A stretch of 64,000 nt of DNA from Rhizobium sp. L51/94 (GTDB taxonomy: Bacteria; Pseudomonadota; Alphaproteobacteria; Rhizobiales; Rhizobiaceae): positions 2,846,001-2,910,000 of the forward strand of contig NZ_CP072141.1 of NCBI RefSeq assembly GCF_019355555.1. The letters run 5' to 3'. The position numbers and the translations under genes were made by a program. Under the pieces are notes generated by a model, which was not told the origin of the DNA, searched no databases, and worked only from the letters and a program-made list of their open reading frames with translations. Below, one piece after another: positions 43,181-52,263 of this stretch. Position 1 is the stretch's first letter; each line of letters starts with the position of its first letter.

Positions 43181-46100
43181 TTATTTCGAGATCAGGCAGG
43201 TGCCGCCGGCAGCCCGGAACTTGACGCAGAGCGCTGCGGCATCGTCCTTGGAGCCGACCGCGACGCGGACGCGGTAGTAGGTACCCTTGCCGGCGATGTC
43301 GACCTTGCGGACCTCCATCGGATGGCCACCGATGACGCTGGCATATTTCGCCGCCATGTTGGCCTGCGAGCGCTTGGCTTCCTGCTCGGAAGGCAGCGAC
43401 GCGATCTGCATGCCGTAACCGCCGGCCGAAGCCGTTGCCGCGGGTGCCGTCTTGACCGGCTGTGCTGCCTGCGTAGCCGAAGCCACACGAACAGGCTGGG
43501 GCGTAACCGGAGGCTTGGCGGCGGCCGGCGTCGCCGATGCGGTTTGCGTCGGACGGGCCGTCGGCACCGGTGCTGCGTCGGTGGAGCCGGCAGCAGGCGT
43601 GTTGACTGGCGGCTGCGCAGCAGCGGGTGCGTTGGCAATCTGCGTCGTCTTCACCGTGCGGATCGGAGCGCTGTCGGCACTCGGCGCGTCGCCATCATCG
43701 GCCGATGCCATCTGGCTGTTGTCGGCAGCAGGCGTCGTCGGCGCTGCAGCCGCAGCGGGGGCGGAAGGAGCGGCACTGTCATCTGCGGGAGCCGGTTCTT
43801 CGCGAGCCACGAGCGAGCCGTCAGGCTTGACGATCATGGTGCGAACGCGGCGCGCCGCAACACCGGAATTGCCGTCCTGGCTGGTAGCAGCAGGGTTGCC
43901 CTGGCCTGGCAGCAGGCGCGGATCTTCCGTTTCGCCGACGGGTGTCGACAGATTGGCTTCTCCGCTGCCGTCATTGTCATCGGGAAGGCTGTTTTCGGGG
44001 ATCAGCGTCTTCTGGACGACGTCGACCGGCTGCTCGTCCGAAGTCACGAGTTCCTTCTGCTTTGGCGGCTGAGTGGCCGCGCCGGCAACACGGTCGTAGA
44101 CCGCCTTGTCCTGGTTCGGCACCACCTTGCCACCCGGATCGGTCGGAACGACCTTCACGGGATCCTTGTCGGCGGTGATGACGCGTGGCTCACCAGATGC
44201 AAAGCTGATCGGCGACCCGTTATGGGAGACCCAGCGATACATGCCGTAGGCACCGCCACCGAGCACAACGACAGCGGCAGCAGCAATGGCGATGCCGCGC
44301 ATGGAACGCGCCCGCCAGCGGTCGTTGGCCGTGTGCGACGATTCGAACATCATCGGCGAGACGTTTTCAGGCCGGCTGGGCGTTTCGCGGAAGCTTTGGC
44401 GGAAATCTTCCTCCAGTGCCCGTTCGAACTCGTCGAGGCCTCCGCCGGTCTTCTGCTGCATCGTCACGCCGCGAACGGGAACAGACGTTGCCACTCCCGG
44501 CGCGAATGCCGCTTCCGTCATGGATGGCGCCGAGGCTGGCTCGGGCGAAGTATCTGCCGGCGCACTGAACAGGCTCGCCATCTCCGCATCGATGTCGAAA
44601 TCGTAGTCGGGTGCGGCAACGACTGGCTCGTCCGGTTCTGCCGGCGGTAGTGCCGGAACGTGGATATCCTCGAATGTCTCGACCCGATCTTCCGTCTCCG
44701 AAATCTCATTGGGATCGAATGGCAGTTCCTGGTAGCTGTCGACGACGGGTTCAGCCTCGTGGACGGCGGCGCGCTGTTCGGCAGGCGCAGCAGCGCTGGC
44801 ATAAGTTGGCGCGGTGGCGCTGGCATAGGTAGAGGCAGCTGCAGCGGCATAACTCGGAGAGCGCTGGACGGCGGCCACAGGCTCCGGTTGTCTCCAGTCC
44901 GTTGCCGGCTCAGAAGGCTTTGCAGGCTTTTCGACCTCTGCGAGCGACTTCGGGTCGGCAAGGTCGAGTTCGGCCAGCTCCAGTTCGATATCGGCAAGAT
45001 CGAGGTCGAAATCATGCTCGTCGAAGCCATCGAAGTCTTCGTCCGCAGCAGCAACGACTGGCTCGGGGTCAGGTGACTTCACCGATTCAGGCTGGGCCGT
45101 GACAGGCGTGGCCATTGACGCGCGCGGTGCGGGCGGATTGACGAGTGAAGGATCGATACGCGCGGCGATCTGTTCGCGCGACGGCACGGGATAACGCGAT
45201 ACGTCGGCCAGAAGATCGTCGATATCGAGACCCTGGTAGCTGCTCGCAGCCGATACAGGCGCAGGTTCCGGCACGACGGTAGCGGCCGCAATCTCTTCGG
45301 CGCGGGCTGCGGGTGGGAGATCGACGCCAGCAAGCGGCGCTTCTTCTTCCACATGCACATCCGCCAAAACGGGATCGGGCTTGGAAACGACTGGCGTCTC
45401 TGCTTGCACCGCTTCGGCACGGTCCATTTCGACAGGATAGGAAGGCTGCTCGTGCGTCACGAATTCTGCGACGGGTTCGGGTTCAAAGGTCGCGACTTCC
45501 GGCGGCGCAGCGGGAGCAACAGGCTCTACGGTGGGCACAGGCTCGACAGCGCCGAAGGCATCCATCGTCGGCTCGCGGCGCGGCGCATTGAAATTCGCAA
45601 GCGGCAACCGGATGGTGGCTGCAGCCCACTGCTGCGTTCTCGGCGGGGTCGGCTGGACGTCCGGCGCAGATATTGACATTTCCAGTTCATCGACCAGATC
45701 GCGGTTGGCAACCTCGGGCGCAGAAGCCAGTTCTTCCAGCTCTTCGGCAGCAACCGGCATGGTGGTCGGCTCGACGACCGATTCCCAGCTCTCTTCAGCC
45801 GGTTCGAAATGCGAGGCATCGACGACCGGCGGCTCAGCATGAACCGGCTCTTCCGGCTGCAGCATCTGTTCTGCATGCGGAGCTTCGTATGCGGCCTGCA
45901 CTTCCGCCTGCGGCTCCGGCGCATGCGTCGGTTCGACGGCGGCGAAATCGTTTGCCGGCGTGCCGTTCCCGTACACGGGCTCGGAATAAACGGCATGGCT
46001 GGGCTGGGATGCCTGGGGAGTGCGCGGCGCGTCGTAACGCTCAAACTCGCGGAGCAACTCGTCCTCGAGATCGAAAGCCGGCTCCTGTCGCTGGTTTGCA

Positions 46101-46222
46101 GCGACAGGTGTGGATGGCCGCTTGTCGTATCCGACGATGCGGGCGAGTTCGGCGAGCGGATCGTCGTCCGCGAAGAACTCATCTTTTCCGCCTGCGCGGT
46201 ACGCCAACTGTTTTTCAGCCAT
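43181..46222 (-). CDS. Large SPOR-domain membrane protein
   Basis: A 1013-aa protein. The first ~640 residues are an acidic, Ala/Pro/Val/Glu-rich, probably disordered cytoplasmic region (for example FDEHDFDLDLADIELELAEL). One transmembrane helix follows (AIAAAAVVVLGGGAYGMYRW), then a periplasmic low-complexity stretch. The C-terminal SPOR domain (YGMQIASLPSEQEAKRSQAN, YYRVRVAVGSKDDAAALC) binds denuded glycan strands at division sites. Rhizobial SPOR proteins in this position are usually long, but the size is still notable. It lies between argS and nagZ. A role in septation is inference from the domain. Confidence 0.9.
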   Translation of the reverse strand: MAEKQLAYRAGGKDEFFADDDPLAELARIVGYDKRPSTPVAANQRQEPAFDLEDELLREFERYDAPRTPQASQPSHAVYSEPVYGNGTPANDFAAVEPTHAPEPQAEVQAAYEAPHAEQMLQPEEPVHAEPPVVDASHFEPAEESWESVVEPTTMPVAAEELEELASAPEVANRDLVDELEMSISAPDVQPTPPRTQQWAAATIRLPLANFNAPRREPTMDAFGAVEPVPTVEPVAPAAPPEVATFEPEPVAEFVTHEQPSYPVEMDRAEAVQAETPVVSKPDPVLADVHVEEEAPLAGVDLPPAARAEEIAAATVVPEPAPVSAASSYQGLDIDDLLADVSRYPVPSREQIAARIDPSLVNPPAPRASMATPVTAQPESVKSPDPEPVVAAADEDFDGFDEHDFDLDLADIELELAELDLADPKSLAEVEKPAKPSEPATDWRQPEPVAAVQRSPSYAAAAASTYASATAPTYASAAAPAEQRAAVHEAEPVVDSYQELPFDPNEISETEDRVETFEDIHVPALPPAEPDEPVVAAPDYDFDIDAEMASLFSAPADTSPEPASAPSMTEAAFAPGVATSVPVRGVTMQQKTGGGLDEFERALEEDFRQSFRETPSRPENVSPMMFESSHTANDRWRARSMRGIAIAAAAVVVLGGGAYGMYRWVSHNGSPISFASGEPRVITADKDPVKVVPTDPGGKVVPNQDKAVYDRVAGAATQPPKQKELVTSDEQPVDVVQKTLIPENSLPDDNDGSGEANLSTPVGETEDPRLLPGQGNPAATSQDGNSGVAARRVRTMIVKPDGSLVAREEPAPADDSAAPSAPAAAAAPTTPAADNSQMASADDGDAPSADSAPIRTVKTTQIANAPAAAQPPVNTPAAGSTDAAPVPTARPTQTASATPAAAKPPVTPQPVRVASATQAAQPVKTAPAATASAGGYGMQIASLPSEQEAKRSQANMAAKYASVIGGHPMEVRKVDIAGKGTYYRVRVAVGSKDDAAALCVKFRAAGGTCLISK

Positions 46223-46282
46223 TACTTCATCCACCCGCAACTGCTACGCTATTGCCAGCGCAATGTGGGTAAATGGTGACGT

Positions 46283-48043
46283 TTATCGCATTTCAGCCGG
46301 TGCTGCGGTCCCGGTAATACCGAGACCAGATTTCAAAACCGACGCGACAGCGTGCACCAGCCCAAGTCTGGCAATGCTCAATTCTCGGTTTTTATCGTTA
46401 ACAAATCGTAATTCCGGAAAATCTTTACCTTTATTCCAGTGTCCGTGGAAGAAACTCGCCAGGTCATACAGGTAAAATGCGATGCGATGCGGCTCCTGGG
46501 CCAGCGCCGCACTCTCGATGATTCGCGGAAACTCCGCCAGTTTGGCAACCAGCGCCAGCTCCGCCGGATCGACAATCGCACCATGGACGGCAGCCGCCAT
46601 TTCCTCGACAGATACTTCCAGACCCGGAAATGCTTCCTTCGCCTGGCGGAATATCGACATGCAGCGCGCGTGGGCATATTGCACGTAGAAGACTGGGTTG
46701 TCCTTCGACTGCTCGGTCACCTTGGCGAAGTCGAAGTCGAGCGGCTCGGAGCTCTTTCTGTAGAGCATCATGAAGCGCACGGAGTCGCGGCCGACTTCGT
46801 CGACAACCTCGCGGAGCGTCACGAAGTCGCCGGAGCGCTTCGACATCTTCACCGGCTCACCGTTACGGAACAGCTTGACCAGCTGGCAGAGCAGCACCGT
46901 CAGCTTTGCCTGACCATCTGAGACGGCGCGGGCAACCGCTTCGAGACGCTTGACGTAGCCGCCATGGTCCGCACCGAGCACGTAGATCATCTCGTTGAAG
47001 CCACGGTCGTACTTGTTCTTGAAGTAGGCAACGTCGGCGGCAAAGTAGGTGTAGGAGCCATCCGACTTGATCAGTGGCCGGTCGATGTCGTCGCCGACCT
47101 CGGTCGAGCGGAACAATGTCTGCTCGCGATCTTCCCAGTCCTCCGCCACCTGACCCTTGGGCGGCGGCAGGGTTCCCTTGTAGACGAAGCCCTTGAAGGT
47201 GAGGTCGTTGATCGCGGTGCGGATCGGCGCAGCACCGTTGGCGTGCAGCGTCCGCTCCGACAGGAAGACGTCGTGGACGACGTTCAGCGCCGCCAGGTCC
47301 TCGCGGATCATCACCATCATCGCGTCGATGGCCTTGTCCTTGACGATGGGCAGCCACTGATCTTCCGGCATGCTGCGCAGCTTGGTGCCGAATTCATCCG
47401 CCAGAGCTTTGCCGACCGGCACGAGATAATCGCCCGGGTAAAGACCCGCCGGAATGTCGCCGATCTGCTCGCCAAGTGCCTCGCGGTACCGCAGGAACAC
47501 CGAGCGCGCCAGGACGTCGATCTGCGAGCCAGCGTCGTTGATGTAATATTCTTTGGTCACGCCATAGCCCGCGAACTCGAGCAGGTTGGCCAGCGTGTCG
47601 CCGACGACCGCGCCACGGCAATGGCCGACATGCATAGGCCCGGTGGGATTGGCGGACACATATTCGACGTTGACCTTCACGCCCTCACCGACCGTCGATC
47701 TGCCGAACGTCTCGCCATTGGCGATCATCGCTGCCAGCAGGCGCTGCCAGTAGCCGACCGAAAGGCGGATGTTTATGAAGCCTGGACCGGCGACGGAAAC
47801 CTCGGCGATGTCAGCATCTTCCCGCAACTTAACGCTAATGACGTCGGCAAGTACGCGCGGATTGGTGCCCACGGCCTTGGCCAGAACCATCGCTGCATTG
47901 GTCGCCACATCGCCATGACTTGGATCGCGCGGCGGCTCGATGCCGACACGACGAAAATCGAGTTCGGATCGCTTTTCCTTGATGATATCAATACCTTCAA
48001 GGGCGAGCTTAACTCTGGCTTCGAAGTCTGTGAATAGGTTCAT
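46283..48043 (-). CDS. argS: Arginyl-tRNA synthetase
   Basis: A 586-aa class I synthetase. The HIGH-like motif is [12 protein letters not shown], with [10 protein letters not shown] before it. The KMSKS-like motif reads [18 protein letters not shown]. The N-terminal Add1 domain ([12 protein letters not shown]) and the C-terminal anticodon helix bundle ([20 protein letters not shown]) are both present. The ATG at 48043 is used; a TTG lies 4 codons upstream. It sits between dgt (54 nt) and the SPOR gene (60 nt), all on the minus strand. Confidence 0.97.
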   Translation of the reverse strand: MNLFTDFEARVKLALEGIDIIKEKRSELDFRRVGIEPPRDPSHGDVATNAAMVLAKAVGTNPRVLADVISVKLREDADIAEVSVAGPGFINIRLSVGYWQRLLAAMIANGETFGRSTVGEGVKVNVEYVSANPTGPMHVGHCRGAVVGDTLANLLEFAGYGVTKEYYINDAGSQIDVLARSVFLRYREALGEQIGDIPAGLYPGDYLVPVGKALADEFGTKLRSMPEDQWLPIVKDKAIDAMMVMIREDLAALNVVHDVFLSERTLHANGAAPIRTAINDLTFKGFVYKGTLPPPKGQVAEDWEDREQTLFRSTEVGDDIDRPLIKSDGSYTYFAADVAYFKNKYDRGFNEMIYVLGADHGGYVKRLEAVARAVSDGQAKLTVLLCQLVKLFRNGEPVKMSKRSGDFVTLREVVDEVGRDSVRFMMLYRKSSEPLDFDFAKVTEQSKDNPVFYVQYAHARCMSIFRQAKEAFPGLEVSVEEMAAAVHGAIVDPAELALVAKLAEFPRIIESAALAQEPHRIAFYLYDLASFFHGHWNKGKDFPELRFVNDKNRELSIARLGLVHAVASVLKSGLGITGTAAPAEMR

Positions 48044-48097
48044 AATCAGTTCCAAGCATGGGCGGTTTCAGTCAGCCATCCGTCGGCGACCCGGTGC

Positions 48098-49315
48098 CTA
48101 ACGCAAATCGGGAGTCTGGTCAAACAATCGCCTGTGGGCACTTATGGCATAGGTATCGGTCATTCCGGCCAGATAATCGCCGACATGCCGGGCCTTGGCG
48201 GCATCGGCGAGGCCGGAGATATGATCCACCCAGTAGTGGCTCTGCATCTCGCGCGGATCGGCCATGTAGGCGTGGAAAAGGTCGGTGACGATCTGCGCCG
48301 CATCCGCACGGATGCGCATGATATCGGGGTGGCGGTAGATGCGCTTGAACAGCATCGCCTTGATCTGCCTGTCGGTCTCGGCCATGTCGGGCGAGAAGGC
48401 GGCGACAACGCGGCCGGCATTGCGGATATCATCAGCGCTCGTCGGCCGGATCGAGGCAAGATTTTCCTGCGCCACCGAAATCACGTTCTCGACCATCCGG
48501 GTGATCTGCCGGCGCATGATCTCATGGGTAAACCGGCTGGCTTCCAGATTGGGGTAGCGGTCCCTGACCTCGGCCATCAGTCCGGCCAGGAATGGGATAT
48601 CTTCCAGCATCTCGAAACTCAGATAGCCGGAGCGCAAGCCATCGTCGATATCGTGCGTGTTATAGGCGATATCGTCGGCGATCGCCGCCGTCTGCGCTTC
48701 GAGGCTGGCATAGCTGCCGATCTCCAGGTCGTGCAACTCGCAATAATCGAGGATCGGCTGCGGCACCGGCCCGTGCGTGCCCTTGCCGTCCGGCGCCAGC
48801 AGCGGGCCATTGTGCTTCACCAGTCCCTCGAGGGTCTCCCATGTCAGGTTCAGCCCGTCGAACTCGGCATAGCGCCGCTCCAGCTTGGTGACGATGCGCA
48901 GCGACTGGGCATTGTGGTCGAAGCCGCCATAGGGCTGCAGCATCTCGTGAAGCGCATCCTCGCCGGTATGGCCGAACGGCGTATGGCCGAAATCATGGAC
49001 CAGCGCGACGCCTTCGGCCAGGTCCTCGTCGAGCCGCAGCGCCCTTGCCAGCGCCCTTGCCACCTGCGCCACCTCGATCGTATGCGTCAGTCGCGTGCGA
49101 TAGTGATCGCCGTCCTGGGCGATGAAAACCTGGGTCTTGTGCTTCAGCCGCCGGAAGGCGGTGGTGTGCACGATACGGTCGCGGTCGCGCTGGAAATCGG
49201 ACCGGGTCGGGCTGGAGGATTCGTCATAGAGCCGGCCGCGCGTTGTCCAGGGGTCCGCCGCGTAGATCGCCCGTTCGCCCGTGCCGAAACCCAATGCATG
49301 CCTGTCGATCGTCAT
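48098..49315 (-). CDS. dgt: dGTPase-like HD-domain triphosphohydrolase
   Basis: A 405-aa protein of the dGTP triphosphohydrolase family (type 2, as in many bacteria outside the enterics). The HD motifs are [20 protein letters not shown], then [18 protein letters not shown]. Further landmarks are [20 protein letters not shown] and [17 protein letters not shown], the last Asp-rich HD residue. It hydrolyses dNTPs to nucleoside and triphosphate. The ATG at 49315 gives [11 protein letters not shown]. It is the first gene of the dgt-argS-SPOR group and is divergent from erpA. Confidence 0.93.
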   Translation of the reverse strand: MTIDRHALGFGTGERAIYAADPWTTRGRLYDESSSPTRSDFQRDRDRIVHTTAFRRLKHKTQVFIAQDGDHYRTRLTHTIEVAQVARALARALRLDEDLAEGVALVHDFGHTPFGHTGEDALHEMLQPYGGFDHNAQSLRIVTKLERRYAEFDGLNLTWETLEGLVKHNGPLLAPDGKGTHGPVPQPILDYCELHDLEIGSYASLEAQTAAIADDIAYNTHDIDDGLRSGYLSFEMLEDIPFLAGLMAEVRDRYPNLEASRFTHEIMRRQITRMVENVISVAQENLASIRPTSADDIRNAGRVVAAFSPDMAETDRQIKAMLFKRIYRHPDIMRIRADAAQIVTDLFHAYMADPREMQSHYWVDHISGLADAAKARHVGDYLAGMTDTYAISAHRRLFDQTPDLR

Positions 49316-49521
49316 AATCCATCCATCTCGGCCGCTGGCCATTGACGCCGCGTTCCGGCCTTCATACCTACAGTTTCAAGGAACGGCAAAGCAGTCCGGC
49401 AAAAACTCCCAACTGCTGCTGTCGCCGCCAGAACTTTGGTGATAGCCTTGTTCGATATCAGGCGTTTGAACGCCATCCTCAACTCATTCTCTCCGGGCCT
49501 TGACCCCGGCAGGAGGACATC

Positions 49522-49854
49522 ATGACCGAAACAACTGTAACCCTTTCGGATTCCGCCGCCAAGCGCATAGCCGCAATCGTCAGTGCGGAAACCGGCAAGA
49601 GCGCGCTGCGCGTCGCCGTCGAAGGCGGTGGCTGCTCGGGCTTTTCCTACAAATTCGATCTCGTCGAAGCCCCCGCCGAGGACGACATCGTCGTTGCCAA
49701 GGGCGACGCCACAGTCTTCATCGACAAGCTGTCGCTGATCTACATGGCAGGCTCGCAGATCGATTTCGTCGACAACCTGCTCGGCCAGTCGTTCCAGATC
49801 AACAACCCGAACGCGGTTGCCAGTTGCGGCTGCGGCACCAGCTTCTCCGTCTGA
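49522..49854 (+). CDS. erpA: Iron-sulfur cluster insertion protein ErpA
   Basis: A 110-aa A-type carrier. The three cluster-binding cysteines are in EGGGCSGFSYKF and ASCGCGTSFSV. The start is ATG with AGGAGG 6 nt upstream. ErpA delivers 4Fe-4S clusters to enzymes such as IspG/IspH. It is monocistronic, with a terminator following. No suf or isc genes are adjacent. Confidence 0.95.
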   Translation: MTETTVTLSDSAAKRIAAIVSAETGKSALRVAVEGGGCSGFSYKFDLVEAPAEDDIVVAKGDATVFIDKLSLIYMAGSQIDFVDNLLGQSFQINNPNAVASCGCGTSFSV

Positions 49855-49874
49855 AACGACATACAGTACTGCGC

Positions 49875-49914
49875 AACCGGTCGACGGCACAGCCGCCGGC
49901 CGGTTTTCTTTTGT
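49875..49914 (+). terminator. Terminator after erpA
   Basis: AACCGG-T-CG-A-CGGC pairs with GCCG-C-CG-G-CCGGTT around ACA, followed by TTTTCTTTTG. Confidence 0.8.
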
Positions 49915-49979
49915 CCTGAAGCCAATGGCCAAGCGCCGGTCGTGACGATAAAAGGGGCAATCCAAGGAGTCCCTCGCCC

Positions 49980-50771
49980 ATGAAAATCGCCACCTGGAAT
50001 ATCAACGGCATCAAGGCCCGCATCGACAACCTTTGCCAGTGGCTGAAGGATTCCAGTCCCGATATCGCCTGCCTGCAGGAAATCAAATCAGTCGACGAGG
50101 GCTTTCCGAGGCTGCAGCTCGAGGAGCTCGGCTATCATGTCGAGACCCACGGCCAGAAGGGCTTCAACGGCGTCGCGATCCTGTCGAAGCAGAAGCCGGA
50201 TGCGGTGATCCGTGGCCTGCCGGGTGACGACACCGACCAGCAGTCGCGCTTCATCGAAGCCTCCTTCTCCATCGCCGGCGACCGGACGCTGAGGGTCGGC
50301 TGCATCTATCTTCCGAATGGAAATCCCGTCGATACCGAAAAATATCCCTACAAGCTCGCCTGGATGGAGCGCCTTCAGGTGTTTGCAGCCGGTCGACTGG
50401 CGCTGGAGGAGCCGCTGATCCTTGCTGGCGACTACAATGTCATCCCGGAGCCGCACGACTGCTTCGATCCAAGGGTCTGGGCGAATGACGCATTGTTCCT
50501 GCCGCAGACGCGCCAGGCATTTCGAAGACTGGAAAATCTCGGCCTCACCGACGCCCTGCGGGCGACAAGCGATCAGTCAAAGCTCTACACGTTCTGGGAT
50601 TATCAGGCCGGTGCCTGGCCAAAAAACAACGGCATCCGCATCGATCACCTGATGCTGTCACCCGAAGCTGCCGACAAAATGACCTCGGCGACAGTTGAGA
50701 AACACGTTCGCGCCTGGGAAAAGCCGTCCGACCACGTCCCCGTCGTTGCCCATTTCGATTTTGCGGGCTGA
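49980..50771 (+). CDS. xth: Exodeoxyribonuclease III
   Basis: A 263-aa AP endonuclease/3'-5' exonuclease for base-excision repair. The endonuclease/exonuclease/phosphatase fold is clear: MKIATWNINGIKARI, CLQEIKSVDEGFP (catalytic Glu), YLPNGNPVDTEKYPYKLAWM, LAGDYNVIPEPHDCFDP, RIDHLMLSPEA and the C-terminal KPSDHVPVVAHF (catalytic His). The ATG at 49980 has AAGGAG about 11 nt upstream. It is convergent with exoR, with 22 nt between the stops. Confidence 0.96.
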   Translation: MKIATWNINGIKARIDNLCQWLKDSSPDIACLQEIKSVDEGFPRLQLEELGYHVETHGQKGFNGVAILSKQKPDAVIRGLPGDDTDQQSRFIEASFSIAGDRTLRVGCIYLPNGNPVDTEKYPYKLAWMERLQVFAAGRLALEEPLILAGDYNVIPEPHDCFDPRVWANDALFLPQTRQAFRRLENLGLTDALRATSDQSKLYTFWDYQAGAWPKNNGIRIDHLMLSPEAADKMTSATVEKHVRAWEKPSDHVPVVAHFDFAG

Positions 50772-50793
50772 GCGGCAATAACCGTCCGCCCCA

Positions 50794-51597
50794 TCACTCC
50801 GGAGCGGTCACGTCGAGCTTGTGGGCCATGACGACGGCGTTGCGGCGGTCGTTTTCGTTGGCGACGGAGAAAGCCTGCTCCTGCAGGTCTTCCATCCACG
50901 GACAATCCTTCGGCTTGCACTTGTCGAGAGCCGCCGTCATGAACGCGAGCCCGCGTGTCGACTGGCCTTCCTGGAACAGGATGTTGCCGAACACGGCCAT
51001 GGCACCGGGATGGCCGCTCTTGCGAGCCTGATTGAGCCACTTCTTCGCCTGCTGGACATTCGACGTGCCGCCCTCGCCCGACAGCATCATCTTCGCCAGC
51101 TGAAACTGTGCTTCGGCGATACCGAAGGTCGATGCGACCTGGAAATACAGCTGGCGCGCCTGGTTCAGGTCCGTCTTGACGGGGGTGTTGGGAATTCCGC
51201 TCTTGTAATAGTTGGCGAGAGAAAGCAGCGCATTGATGAAAAAGCCGGTGTCTTCGGACCCGGGCTCGACGCCTTGCTGGGCGATCTCATTGTAGATCTT
51301 GAAGGCCTCGAAGTCATCCTGTGCAACGCCGTCGCCATCGGCATACATGTTCGCAAGTGCCCATCGCGAGCCGGTATGGCCCTTCTCGGCCGCATATTTG
51401 TAAGCCTCGACGGCTTCTTCCTTCTGCCCGTTCTTGTAGGCCTTGAAGCCGAACTTGAAGAGGTCGAAGGGTCCCGATTCCTTTGAGACGCCGGCATTGA
51501 TATCAAAGGCCAAGGCAGGTGCCGCAACGGCAGCCGGCACGATCAACGCCATGCCAAGCCACATAACTCGTACTGATGGAAACTCGGATCTAAGCAT
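50794..51597 (-). CDS. exoR: Exopolysaccharide regulator ExoR (Sel1 repeats)
   Basis: A 267-aa periplasmic protein. The signal peptide (VMWLGMALIVPAAVAAPALAF) is followed by the characteristic FDINAGVSKESGPFDLFKFG and Sel1-like repeats (AVEAYKYAAEKGHTGSRWAL; QARQLYFQVASTFGIAEAQF; QAKKWLNQARKSGHPGAMAV). In S. meliloti and Agrobacterium, ExoR binds the sensor ExoS/ChvG and holds down the ChvI response (succinoglycan, motility, acid and host signals). Signal-dependent cleavage releases it. The chvG/chvI genes are not in the window. The ATG at 51597 is used; a GTG immediately precedes it. The start overlaps the end of a small upstream frame. Confidence 0.95.
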   Translation of the reverse strand: MLRSEFPSVRVMWLGMALIVPAAVAAPALAFDINAGVSKESGPFDLFKFGFKAYKNGQKEEAVEAYKYAAEKGHTGSRWALANMYADGDGVAQDDFEAFKIYNEIAQQGVEPGSEDTGFFINALLSLANYYKSGIPNTPVKTDLNQARQLYFQVASTFGIAEAQFQLAKMMLSGEGGTSNVQQAKKWLNQARKSGHPGAMAVFGNILFQEGQSTRGLAFMTAALDKCKPKDCPWMEDLQEQAFSVANENDRRNAVVMAHKLDVTAPE

Positions 51598-51898
51598 CAC
51601 AGTCGATTTCTTTCGCTCTATCCGGATACGCCACGATCAACCCCTCGTCACCGTTCAGCGCCGGATAAACTCCCACAAGCCGCCTACACCGGCCCGCATT
51701 CCATTCCGACCGGACCTTGAGAACGCCCCCGCTCCAGGATCCACTCGCCGCTTGTCCATGCGCTGCGGCAAGCCGTTTCCAAACTTCGGAAACATTTGCC
51801 GCCTCGCCATTCGTCACATTTTCAACCGTATCGCGAAATTGTGACCAAACCAGCGTAGGCACGTCCAACGAAGCATTTTTTGGCTCTTCAAACGCCAA
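51590..51898 (-). CDS. Possible small protein upstream of exoR (102 aa)
   Basis: A 102-aa frame ending inside the exoR start region (8-nt overlap). It starts at TTG with GAGGA 5 nt upstream (51903-51909 region). The sequence is Trp-containing and mixed in composition (LDVPTLVWSQFRDTVENV; SWSGGVLKVRSEWNAGRC; GLIVAYPDRAKEIDC). No domain was recognised. The overlap would couple it to exoR. The alternative is that this is merely the exoR leader with a chance frame; I give it even odds. Confidence 0.45.
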   Translation of the reverse strand: MAFEEPKNASLDVPTLVWSQFRDTVENVTNGEAANVSEVWKRLAAAHGQAASGSWSGGVLKVRSEWNAGRCRRLVGVYPALNGDEGLIVAYPDRAKEIDCDA

Positions 51899-52263
51899 AT
51901 AATTCCTCGTTCAGGATCGATAGGCAGACTTTCGAATATTCAAAAAGCACCATGGCAACAAAACGTTACACCCGTTAGCTCGAAGTCACTCGAACCTCAG
52001 TCATGACACTTGTCTCACACTCTCCGAAATCAGCCTGAAGATCCCCACTGCACGTTTTCAGACGGGCTCGCCCTGAGCCCGCGCTTATCGGTGCGCTCTA
52101 TTTGTGGCGGGAAATGGACAGATTTCCCGCAGGAGCGGGCAACGTAAACGGTTGCAAACGAGTGTTGCGATTTCGTCACAAAATGGCGCAACGGCGCGAA
52201 CGTGCCCGCCCGGAACAACTGAAAGGAGCGAGTACATCCTGGCACAAACGGTGGTTGAGACAG
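51899..52263. other. Intergenic stretch between exoR unit and fadL-like gene, with palindrome
   Basis: About 365 nt without a supported gene. It holds the exoR-unit promoter region and, at 52107-52130, the perfect inverted repeat GCGGGAAAT-GGACAG-ATTTCCCGC. The latter lies 134 nt beyond the stop of the fadL-like gene and has no T-tail, so it could be an operator or a late terminator. Near 52223 there is a lone GAAAGGAGCG Shine-Dalgarno-like run with no frame behind it. Confidence 0.4.
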
